Positions 47,098-54,064 of a stretch of DNA of 64,000 nt are shown here, one piece after another. Where the stretch lies: NCBI RefSeq assembly GCF_002095465.1, contig NZ_MLFP01000003.1:1-64000 (forward strand), written 5' to 3'. The notes beneath the pieces are model-generated. The model saw only the letters and a list, made by a program, of their open reading frames with translations, searched no databases and was not told where the DNA came from. Source of the DNA: Pantoea rodasii. GTDB taxonomy: Bacteria > Pseudomonadota > Gammaproteobacteria > Enterobacterales > Enterobacteriaceae. Numbering within the stretch: position 1 is the stretch's first letter; every line of letters starts with the position of its first letter. Position numbers and translations under genes: made by a program.

Positions 47098-48001
47098 TGG
47101 AAAGAGTCATAGTCAGCGCGCTGGCGGCGTGGTTGTTCAGTTCGCCCCTGCTGGCCGCTGAAACGCTGGATGCAAAAACAACGAAACGCCGATCAACATT
47201 CCGGCTAACCCGCAGGCGATTGCCAACATTCCGGCCGGTTTCCATTTTGTCACGCCGGGCTATTTGACGGTGGCGACTTCGGCATCGAATTCACCACCGA
47301 TTGGCTTGTGGGCATCGGATAACAAAACGCTGATTGGTAGCGACCCTGATTTTGCCCGTTTACTGGCCGACAGTTTAGGCTTAAAACTCAAACTGGTACC
47401 GGCCGCCTGGGAAGACTGGCCGCTGGGCATCACCGCAGGACGTTATGATGTGGCGATGTTCAATATCGCTGTGACGGAAGAGCGTAAGAAGAAGTTCGAT
47501 TTCGCCACTTACCGGGCGGATAATCATGCGTTTGCCGTGAAAACAAACAGTGCGATTACGGCGATTAAAGGGCGTGAAGATGTGGCGGGTAAACGCATTA
47601 TTGTCGGTTCCGGCACCAACCAGGAGAAAATTTTGCTGAGTTGGGATGCGAAAAACCGCGCGCAAGGTCTGGCACCGGTTCAGCCAATTTATCTCAATGA
47701 TGATGCCTCAGCGACGCTGGCGTTGCTCTCCGGGCGGGCGGACGCGTCTTTTGGTCCACAAGCGATGGCCGCATGGAAAGTGGCTTCACGCGGTCAAACC
47801 AAAATCGTTGGTCACGGTCCGTTCCGCGCCTGGGTGGCAGTAACCACTAAAAAAGGCAATGGTCTGGATACGGCATTGCAGCAGGCGATCAATGGGGCGA
47901 TAGCCAGTGGGCAATATCAACAGGTGTTGGCGCGTTGGGGAGAACAGGAGGAGGGCGTGGAAGCGTCACAGGTCAATCCGCCTGGGATTGTGTATCAGTA
48001 A
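47097..48001 (+). CDS. Second amino acid ABC substrate-binding protein (TcyK-like, one-base frameshift)
   Basis: A family 3 periplasmic binding protein, about 301 residues after repair. ATG 47097 overlaps the ATPase stop and opens a signal peptide ([22 protein letters not shown]). The frame breaks at the five A of 47174-47178; six A give DAKNNETPINIPANPQAIANIPAGF and join the rest (SWEDWPLGI-like, IIVGSGTNQEKILLSWD, ending at 48001). It is paralogous to 43936-44867. Two binding proteins sharing one importer parallels TcyJ/TcyK of Bacillus. A strong terminator follows at 48025, marking the operon end. Confidence 0.83.
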
Positions 48002-48024
48002 AGGATTTATTTATTAATTGAGAG

Positions 48025-48060
48025 AAAACTCACAGCTTAATGGTTGTGAGTTTTTGTTTT
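48025..48060 (+). terminator. Rho-independent terminator of the organosulfur operon
   Basis: Stem AACTCACA/TGTGAGTT (48027-48034 with 48045-48052), ten-base loop, followed by TTTGTTTTT, 24 bp after the last stop codon. Confidence 0.85.
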
Positions 48061-48075
48061 TCAGCGTTATTGTGA

Positions 48076-48111
48076 ATTCATTCATTCATTCATTCATTCA
48101 TCCATTCATTC
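48076..48111. repeat. ATTC tetranucleotide tandem repeat
   Basis: Nine tandem four-base units: six ATTC, one ATCC, two ATTC. It lies in non-coding DNA just past the operon terminator. Such tracts can change length by replication slippage. No coding frame crosses it, so phase variation of a protein is not expected. Confidence 0.85.
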
Positions 48112-48466
48112 TTTTATTTATTTTACGCATGATTTAAAAGGTGAATTTCGATTTTTAACCGTGAAATAATCTCGCCTTGCATTTAATTAATCGCTTCAGA
48201 TGGTTTTTTTATCTTCTCTTACAAGGATCGGTATCGTTTTGCTTGTCGGCGAAATGCGATATTGGCGTTTCCAGAGGGAATGTGAGGTTGAAAAAGAGTA
48301 AAAAAGGAGTTTAAACAGGTCTGGCTTAACCTGCATTACCCAATCAACGCATAAACAGATTGGGGTTAACATGTTAATTGAAAATATAAGAGGTCAACTT
48401 AATATCTGCCACGCACGATCCGTACAGTGCAGACAAATTAAGTGGCCGAGATTGGGAGGCGTTGTC
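48112..48466. other. Intergenic region upstream of coiled-coil gene
   Basis: About 355 AT-rich bases. An open frame starting at 48371 runs into the coiled-coil gene, but its first 32 codons lack a convincing ribosome binding site. The promoter of the coiled-coil gene should lie here. Nothing else was recognised. Confidence 0.4.
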
Positions 48467-48799
48467 ATGGAGTCAAGAGTCAGGAAGCTGGAAGAGTCGG
48501 TTGCAATCATCGCTACAGATGTTGCCGTTATTAAGTCGAATTATGCCACTAAACAGGATATGGCAGAGATCAGGACGGAAATCGTTGAAGTCAAATTAGA
48601 AATAGCGGAAGTGCGGTCGGAGGTTCGAGAAGTGAAAGGCGATGTTGCGTCTGTAAAGGAAAATTACGCGACCAAAGCGGATGTACTGGCGATCAGGGGC
48701 GATCTGTATCAGGCACTGAACAAACAAACCAAATGGATGGTTTCAATGCAACTCGTCACGTTAGGACTGGCGTTAACTATCGCTAAAGCGATATTTTAA
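48467..48799 (+). CDS. Small coiled-coil protein with C-terminal membrane anchor
   Basis: A 110-residue protein; the ATG at 48467 is preceded by GGGAGG, which is why the longer upstream frame is not used. Residues about 5-70 are heptad-rich (repeats of EI.EVK/EVR type: RTEIVEVKLEIAEVRSEV), flanked by two copies of NYATK (about 24 and 60), and residues about 90-108 form a membrane helix (VSMQLVTLGLALTIAKAIF). It resembles DUF1640/CCDC90-like tail-anchored coiled coils. The function is unknown. It stands alone, convergent with the EAL gene. Confidence 0.75.
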   Translation: MESRVRKLEESVAIIATDVAVIKSNYATKQDMAEIRTEIVEVKLEIAEVRSEVREVKGDVASVKENYATKADVLAIRGDLYQALNKQTKWMVSMQLVTLGLALTIAKAIF

Positions 48800-48810
48800 T
48801 CCTGCGCATA

Positions 48811-48832
48811 ATGGCGGCTCAGTCGCCGCCAT
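48811..48832. terminator. Hairpin between convergent genes
   Basis: Eight-base stem ATGGCGGC/GCCGCCAT with a six-base loop, between the coiled-coil gene stop (48799) and the EAL gene stop (48843). Probably bidirectional; no long T-tract. Confidence 0.55.
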
Positions 48833-48842
48833 TGCAAACCTC

Positions 48843-50204
48843 TTATGTTGTGGCTTTACGAATCCACAATGCAGCTTCTCCCGCAGGCAGTGGACGGGCA
48901 AAGTGGTAGCCCTGGAACAGGTGACATCCCTTATCGCGCAGGTAATCGAAATACTCTTCGCTTTCGATACCTTCAGCCAGCACGTTTAATCCCATTTCAC
49001 GCGACAGTTCGATGGTTTTATGCACGACAATGGCGGCAGATTCGTTTTCAAAAATATGCATGATCAGCGATTTATCGATTTTGATATCATCAATAGCAAA
49101 ATCACTGATCGACTTCAGCGATGAATAACCTACGCCAAAGTCATCGATCGCCCATTTAATGCCAAGCTGACTAAAATGAGCAATCACCGATCCGATTCTT
49201 TTCTGGTCATAAATAAAGGCGGTTTCAGTGATCTCGAATTTTAGTCGTTTTGGACTGATTCCGTGGTGTGAAAGCGTTAGCAGCGTATCCTGAGTGAAAT
49301 CGCGGTGCATTAATTGCAAAGGGCTAATGTTGATGGAAAACATTAATTTTTTGAAGTTATATCTGCTATCCCAATCGGAGATCTGTTGCAGAGTCCGTTC
49401 CATCACCCATTTTCCAATCTCGATAATCAGGCCACTTTTTTCTGCGATGGGTATGAATACTTCCGGTGAAATAAACCCTTTCACCGGATGTTTCCAACGC
49501 AGCAAGGCTTCAAAACCAATCAGTTTTTTTTCCGCATCAACTTGTGGCTGGTAGTAAAGTTCCAGCTCATTTTTCTCAATGGCGTTTGAGAGTTCTCGCT
49601 TGATCAAATCTGTTTCAGAATAATCGCCACGCGAGGTAAACACTGTTAATAACAACGCAATAATGGGCACGCTGCAGTTGACAATATAGAACCCTTTTTC
49701 CTCAGGGATATCCAACTGGAATGCGCCGTTCTGAAATGTCAGTCCCGTGACGATAAACATCAAATAGACTATAAGACAAATTAACGGGAAAACTTTACTG
49801 AGATAAGCTGAATGCTGTCGCATGACCAGTACCGATCCAATCGTTAATGCCAGTAAGTAATTATATTCCGAGCGCTTGCCTGCTACATGATAATTGTCCA
49901 GCAGCATCAAAGTGACAATCATCACTAATAGCGCATGAACAATGATGTACAGGTTGCGCTGTAACCCGCCGCAAAAGGCTGCACCAGTGATATAACTCCC
50001 CAAAGCGATGCCAAATACGTAAAGACAGGCAATATCCTGATGCCCATTGGCAACATTAAAAAATGCCATATAAATACCAGCCAGAATACTGGAAATCCCG
50101 GTGATCAATAAGGTTAAGCGCAGCTTCTTTTCCAGGTTGTCACCCTTCAAAAGAAAAGGCAGGTTGCGAATCATAGAATATCTTGAACTGAAATAAGAGA
50201 TCAT
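48843..50204 (-). CDS. Membrane-bound EAL-domain c-di-GMP phosphodiesterase
   Basis: A 453-residue protein with about six to seven N-terminal membrane segments (about 15-190) and a C-terminal EAL domain (about 200-450). Catalytic motifs appear complete: FEALLRWKHP, MFSINISPLQL, KFEITETAF, WAIDDFGVGYSSL, IDDIKIDKSLI, VLAEGIESEEYF and HLFQGYHFARPL. No GGDEF domain is present, so it should hydrolyse cyclic di-GMP, with the membrane part acting as sensor. The N-terminal segment type was not identified. It is divergent from the HAM1-SIR2 pair. Confidence 0.9.
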   Translation of the reverse strand: MISYFSSRYSMIRNLPFLLKGDNLEKKLRLTLLITGISSILAGIYMAFFNVANGHQDIACLYVFGIALGSYITGAAFCGGLQRNLYIIVHALLVMIVTLMLLDNYHVAGKRSEYNYLLALTIGSVLVMRQHSAYLSKVFPLICLIVYLMFIVTGLTFQNGAFQLDIPEEKGFYIVNCSVPIIALLLTVFTSRGDYSETDLIKRELSNAIEKNELELYYQPQVDAEKKLIGFEALLRWKHPVKGFISPEVFIPIAEKSGLIIEIGKWVMERTLQQISDWDSRYNFKKLMFSINISPLQLMHRDFTQDTLLTLSHHGISPKRLKFEITETAFIYDQKRIGSVIAHFSQLGIKWAIDDFGVGYSSLKSISDFAIDDIKIDKSLIMHIFENESAAIVVHKTIELSREMGLNVLAEGIESEEYFDYLRDKGCHLFQGYHFARPLPAGEAALWIRKATT

Positions 50205-50613
50205 TAGCTGTTCTCAATTTTATGTCATAATTATTTAATATTTTCAGTGGGGTATTTTAGGGAAAAGCGAGACCACTGTCTCAATAGTTTTCACGTTATT
50301 TACACTCATTCCGGCTGCAATCTGATTTGACATATGCTACGACGTTTTAACGTTGTTTGCCGTTAAGTTGGCAGAGTAACGCGCCCTAAGTCGATTACGC
50401 TGCTCTCGTCACTGTTCTGCAGCTTTATTAAGCGGGAACAGCGCATTTTCTCCACACTGACATTGTTCCTACCCAGGGACAAATTCGCACGTTAGAATGA
50501 AACGTAAGCGCCTTAGCGTGTAGACAGCACCTCAGGCCAATGAACGCAGGCTGAAACCGAATCCCGCCGTGCGTGCTTTGATGGCTACACCCACTTTAAA
50601 ACATCGGGTTGCA
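50205..50613. other. Divergent intergenic region with a small dyad
   Basis: About 400 bases between the EAL gene and the HAM1-like gene. It contains a perfect TTAACG-N8-CGTTAA dyad (50347-50366), which could be an operator for either side. The HAM1-like frame is open back to 50569 (GTG) and has an ATG at 50581, so its true start may lie in this region. No other gene seen. Confidence 0.4.
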
Positions 50614-51174
50614 ATGAAAATTCGTTTCCTATCTGCAAATGAGCTCAAGCTGGCTGAAGTGCGTACCATCCTTGAACCGGTAGGCGTTGAGGTGATTCCC
50701 ATCGCGCGTCGTATCGAAGAGATTCAGACTGAAAATGAGGTGGAATTGGTGCGGGATAAACTCACCAAAGCTTTCTCAATCATTGGTCGCCCACTGTTTG
50801 TTGAGCATACTGGTTTGTATCTGGATGGACTGAACGGCTTGCCCGCCGGGTTAACGCGTATCTTTTGGAGCCGATTAAATGCAGAGCGTTTCACCAAACT
50901 GGTGAACGGACTGGATAGCCCCAGCGTGACCGCCAAAACGGTACTGGGCTATTGTGATGGCCGTAAAATGTACCAGTTTGAAGGTGAACTTCGCGGCACT
51001 ATTGCACCCGCTCCAGCCGGGCCACGCGAATTTCAGTGGGACTGTGTTTTCATTCCTGAAGGGCATTCACAGACCTTCGCCGAAATGGGTGAATTGAAAA
51101 ATGAAATATCCATGCGCAGACTGGCACTGGATCGTTTCGCCACCTTTCTTAAAACTTCACGGGGACTGGCATGA
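50614..51174 (+). CDS. HAM1/RdgB-like nucleoside triphosphate pyrophosphatase
   Basis: A 186-residue member of the HAM1 (ITPA/RdgB) family, enzymes that hydrolyse non-canonical or other nucleoside triphosphates to monophosphates. Family landmarks in divergent form: RFLSANELKLAEVRTIL (canonical T/S-x-N-x-x-K), FVEHTGLYLDGLNGLPAGL (canonical DDSGL.VDAL.G.PG), EGELRGTIAPAPAG and FQWDCVFIP (canonical GFGYDP.F). It is not the housekeeping rdgB. ATG 50614 is used; starts at 50581 (ATG) and 50569 (GTG) are possible and none has a strong ribosome binding site. The stop overlaps the SIR2 gene start (ATGA), so both proteins are made together. Confidence 0.85.
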   Translation: MKIRFLSANELKLAEVRTILEPVGVEVIPIARRIEEIQTENEVELVRDKLTKAFSIIGRPLFVEHTGLYLDGLNGLPAGLTRIFWSRLNAERFTKLVNGLDSPSVTAKTVLGYCDGRKMYQFEGELRGTIAPAPAGPREFQWDCVFIPEGHSQTFAEMGELKNEISMRRLALDRFATFLKTSRGLA

Positions 51175-51965
51175 AACCGGAACTCAAACGCGCCTACGAT
51201 GCAGGCAAACTGATCCTGTTTGCGGGCGCGGGTATTTCACGCAATCTTGGTCTGCCGGAGTGGCATGAGCTGATTGCGCATCTGGCCAAAGAATTGGGTT
51301 ACGATCCGAAGATCTTTAATACCTACGGTACGCACCTTTCGCTGGCGGAATATTACAAGCAGCGCAAAGGTTCGCTAGGTCCGTTACGCAGTTGGATGGA
51401 TCGCGAATGGCATCGCCCGGATATCGATGTGCGTAGCTCTGAAATTCACACCATGATCACGCAGGGCAATTTCTCGCGCATTTACACCACCAATTACGAT
51501 CGCTGGCTGGAGATGGCGCACGAAGCGCATAATGTGCCGTACAGCAAAGTGGCGAACGCGGCGGATTTAGTCTCATTGACTGAAGACAAACGTCACATTA
51601 TTAAACTTCATGGCGATTTTGACGATGATACGTCTATCGTGCTGGATGAAAGCAGCTACTTCGAACGCCTCTATTTTGATTCGCCGCTGGATATCAAACT
51701 GACGCATGACGTGATGGGCAATTCAGTGTTGTTTGTCGGGTACAGCATCAGTGATTTTAACATTCGTCTGTTATTCTACCGCCTGACGAAAATGTGGGGC
51801 CGCACTGGATTGGCTACCGCGCGCCCTAAATCCTATCTGTTCACCAACCGCAATAATCCGGTGGCGAGAGAGGTGTTAGGGCAGTGGGGCATTGAAATGA
51901 TCGTGTCCGAAGAGGATGATCCGCGCAAAGCGCTGGCCACGTTCCTGGAAGAATTACTGGCTTGA
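51171..51965 (+). CDS. SIR2-family NAD-hydrolase-like protein
   Basis: A 264-residue SIR2_2-type protein. NAD-binding motif ILFAGAGISRNLGLPEW (about 15-31), TTNYDRWLE (about 103-111), KLHGDFDDDTSIVLDESSY (catalytic His, about 144) and GYSISDFNIRLLFYRL (about 189-204) are all intact, so the fold and active site appear functional. Bacterial SIR2 proteins of this kind usually deplete NAD+ in anti-phage defence (for example ThsA, DSR2, SIR2-APAZ). It has no extra N- or C-terminal domain, so the sensor must be another protein; the coupled HAM1-like enzyme is the obvious partner. A small deacylase or ADP-ribosyl role cannot be excluded. Confidence 0.87.
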   Translation: MKPELKRAYDAGKLILFAGAGISRNLGLPEWHELIAHLAKELGYDPKIFNTYGTHLSLAEYYKQRKGSLGPLRSWMDREWHRPDIDVRSSEIHTMITQGNFSRIYTTNYDRWLEMAHEAHNVPYSKVANAADLVSLTEDKRHIIKLHGDFDDDTSIVLDESSYFERLYFDSPLDIKLTHDVMGNSVLFVGYSISDFNIRLLFYRLTKMWGRTGLATARPKSYLFTNRNNPVAREVLGQWGIEMIVSEEDDPRKALATFLEELLA

Positions 51966-52005
51966 TGAGCAGAAAGTGATTGCTCAAAAAAGTTTGCTTA
52001 GAATA

Positions 52006-52025
52006 TACTGTATATAAATACAGTA
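52006..52025. promoter_or_regulatory. LexA (SOS) box of yebG
   Basis: The 20 bases at 52006-52025 match the LexA consensus TACTG-TATATATATA-CAGTA at all but about one spacer base, 15 bp before the yebG start. yebG is a known SOS gene in enterobacteria, so this is well supported. It lies 41 bp past the SIR2 stop codon, so DNA-damage induction would affect yebG rather than the upstream pair. Confidence 0.92.
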
Positions 52026-52039
52026 AGCCGAGGTGCATC

Positions 52040-52402
52040 ATGGCAGTCGAAACCAAATATGTTGTTGTCAGAAAGGGTGAAGAGAAGATGACGTTTGCCA
52101 ATAAAAAAGACGCGGATGCCTGGGATAAAATGCTCGATATGGCCGACGCCTTCACCGACTGGCTGCAGCAAAATCAGCCTGAACTGGGTGAAGCACAGGC
52201 CGAAGCATTGGGCATGTTACTGGCAGAACAGAAAGACGCGGTGCAGCATATTTTGCGTACCAGCAAATTGCCGGATGCGGTAAAGGAAGAAGCGACTGCC
52301 GAAGTTGAAGTTGAGACTGAAGCTTCTGCTGAATCTGAAGCCTCTGCGGAAGCTGAAACCGGAAAACCAGAAAAGAAAGTGCGCGCGGTTAAAGCAGCCT
52401 GA
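52040..52402 (+). CDS. yebG: DNA damage-inducible protein YebG
   Basis: A 120-residue protein of the YebG family, beginning MAVETKYVVVRKGEEKM and containing KKDADAWDKMLDMAD and LLAEQKDAVQHILRTSKLP as in E. coli YebG. The C-terminal 35 residues are a longer, low-complexity Glu/Ala/Ser tail ending KKVRAVKAA. The start at 52040 follows CGAGGTG and an SOS box immediately upstream; the frame is open for 20 codons further but that would run through the LexA site. The molecular function is not established, though expression in the SOS response is. Confidence 0.93.
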   Translation: MAVETKYVVVRKGEEKMTFANKKDADAWDKMLDMADAFTDWLQQNQPELGEAQAEALGMLLAEQKDAVQHILRTSKLPDAVKEEATAEVEVETEASAESEASAEAETGKPEKKVRAVKAA

Positions 52403-52914
52403 TAAGGCTGTTGTTCTGACAGGTGCGCTTCGATGCGCGCCTGAATAATTTATCCTGTTTATCAAGCGATAACTCGGCAGTCACGCTGCTGCCATAACGA
52501 CCTCATTATTTCCCCCTTCTGATCATCTGAACCGAACACTGACTTTAATTGGCTCATGCAGTGAGCCGATTAAATTTTATTCGGCTCACTGCATGAGCCG
52601 AATGTGGGTAGCATTGGCTCATTGACCAGCAGCAATCGTGGCGATTTCAGCCTGAAATTTCTATCCAGAGACGTGGATAAAGCCTTATTGGCCGCTAGTT
52701 AACAGGCTACCCCTGAGTAAACCGTCATGAGGGTTGAGCACCGACTGTGCACGGGGCGGATTTGCGCCGCAGATTCAGGTGAGTCACGTCTGACGTTTTA
52801 CGCCAATGGCTTATCAGATGATCAAATAAGCTCGTGCCTTTTTGTATTATGAAGTCTTTAGAAACTCTTTTAATCTGCACTCCCTATAGGATGGCGGGGT
52901 ATGTAGATTAAATT
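52403..52914. other. 512-bp non-coding region with large palindrome
   Basis: After a short hairpin that may end yebG (about 52422-52442), the region holds the striking inverted repeat at 52551-52599 and one further GGCTCA site at 52616. The rest (52620-52900) has GC-rich hairpin-forming stretches (about 52738-52790) but no open frame with a ribosome binding site. An unannotated small RNA is possible. No known family was recognised. Confidence 0.5.
52551..52599. repeat. 49-bp palindrome built from GGCTCA/TGAGCC half-sites
   Basis: Two perfect 19-base arms (52551-52569 and 52581-52599) separated by an 11-base AT loop. Each arm is itself a dyad, GGCTCA-TGCAG-TGAGCC, so the structure has four half-sites arranged as two operators; a fifth half-site lies at 52616-52621. 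It could be a double operator for a dimeric regulator, or a cruciform/terminator. No gene starts immediately next to it. Confidence 0.8.
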
Positions 52915-53571
52915 ATGCAATATATCAGGAACGTTATTTTCGATTTAGATGGGACGTTAGTCGATTCATTTCCCGGCATAGAAAAAAGCATACTTTTCGC
53001 ACTGAAAGAATTAGGCTATGAAAAACCAGATAATCAGAATATTAAGGCACTGATTGGCCCACCGATGAGGGTTATATTTGAAAAGCTTCTGGCACCTTTT
53101 GATGATGCTCGTATCGATCAGGCTATTGAAATCTATCGTGAACACTATCGGCGTTACGGTGTGTTCATCGCAAGATGTTATGAAGGAATAGATGATGTTT
53201 TAGCGAGGTTGATAGAATCAGGCATTCAATTGTTTATCGCCACTTCAAAGCGACAACACTTTGCCGACCTTATGCTGGAAAACAATGGACTTCAGCATTT
53301 TTTTCATCAAGTCTATGGCAGCACAAATGATGGCCGTTTCGATAATAAAGATCATTTAGTCGCACATTTGGTATCTGAAAATAAATTGGCGGTGAGTGAA
53401 TGTGTGTTAATCGGTGACCGAAAAGATGATGTCGTGGCTGCTCAGCATAATGCCATTACGTCCATCGGCGCAGCATGGGGTTATGCCAGTCAGGGGGAGT
53501 TGATGGCGGCTCAGGCGAACTCTATTTGTGAATCACCGGACAAATTGCTTCCACTCATTCTTCGTAGATAA
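52915..53571 (+). CDS. HAD-superfamily hydrolase (phosphoglycolate phosphatase-like)
   Basis: A 218-residue haloacid dehalogenase-like phosphatase of the Gph/PpaX kind. Motif I NVIFDLDGTLVDS (nucleophile Asp10), motif II FIATSKR, motif III Lys in NKDHLVAH, motif IV LIGDRKDDVVAA, with a helical cap at about 18-85. Codon usage and composition are more AT-rich than the neighbours, suggesting horizontal acquisition. It is a single gene. The substrate is unknown; small phosphorylated metabolites are likely. Confidence 0.87.
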   Translation: MQYIRNVIFDLDGTLVDSFPGIEKSILFALKELGYEKPDNQNIKALIGPPMRVIFEKLLAPFDDARIDQAIEIYREHYRRYGVFIARCYEGIDDVLARLIESGIQLFIATSKRQHFADLMLENNGLQHFFHQVYGSTNDGRFDNKDHLVAHLVSENKLAVSECVLIGDRKDDVVAAQHNAITSIGAAWGYASQGELMAAQANSICESPDKLLPLILRR

Positions 53572-53586
53572 TCAGTGCTTGCTGCC

Positions 53587-53615
53587 AATAAAAAAGCCAT
53601 TTCAAGGAAATGGCT
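53587..53615 (-). terminator. Rho-independent terminator of the 34-residue gene
   Basis: Stem GCCATTTC/GAAATGGC (53596-53603 with 53607-53614), three-base loop; on the minus strand it is followed by a run of T (complement of 53591-53595). It lies 35 bp past the stop of the small gene. It may also slow transcription from the HAD gene on the other strand. Confidence 0.75.
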
Positions 53616-53649
53616 ATGCCAGTAGTTGTTTGCAATTTCAGATGCAAGA

Positions 53650-53754
53650 TCAATGCGTAAACAGTGAAAATGTTCCGGAGTAGTAAGTCACCATCCACGC
53701 TACGTATACCAGCCAAACCACTAACAATCCCGCCAATCCCATTTTACCTGTCAT
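53650..53754 (-). CDS. 34-residue single-pass membrane protein
   Basis: ATG at 53754 behind AAGAGGAA, 34 codons, then a terminator. The product starts MTGKMGLAGLLVVWLVYVAW and ends in a short polar tail (TFSLFTH): one hydrophobic helix with a lysine at the N-terminal side, so probably an inner membrane microprotein. A longer frame opens 29 codons upstream, but its start lacks a ribosome binding site. No named family was recognised. Both this and the 32-residue protein at 21350 end in a threonine-histidine pair (LFTH, WFTH), which may be chance. Confidence 0.6.
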   Translation of the reverse strand: MTGKMGLAGLLVVWLVYVAWMVTYYSGTFSLFTH

Positions 53755-54064
53755 GATTTTATTCCTCTTGTTATGCGGCGTTGTGCGCCTGTGAGGAATA
53801 AGCTGACAGCAGTCCGAGTTAGCGATCTTGCGCCAGATCAAAAACCACCGTTTTTAGTAGGGAAAAAATGGGAGCCATCATTGATCCAGAGACAAGTTGC
53901 CCGTTTAGTTATAGAAAAAGTAGGGAAAAGAAGCGGATAAAAAGTGCCGCTTATTTGCTCTCTTTGCCAATCAGATCAGCAAAATCACTCAGAGATTCTA
54001 GAATTAAGCGCGAAGTTTAAAAAAAATTTAATCCTGCAATTATTTATGGCAAAGGAACATTATT

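Noticed and set aside
48076-48111. CRISPR-like repeat
   Set aside because: Four-base units with no spacers: a microsatellite. No CRISPR array or cas gene was seen anywhere in the window.
51171-52402. SIR2 gene under SOS control together with yebG
   Set aside because: The LexA box lies downstream of the SIR2 stop and directly in front of yebG, so it cannot drive the HAM1-SIR2 pair.
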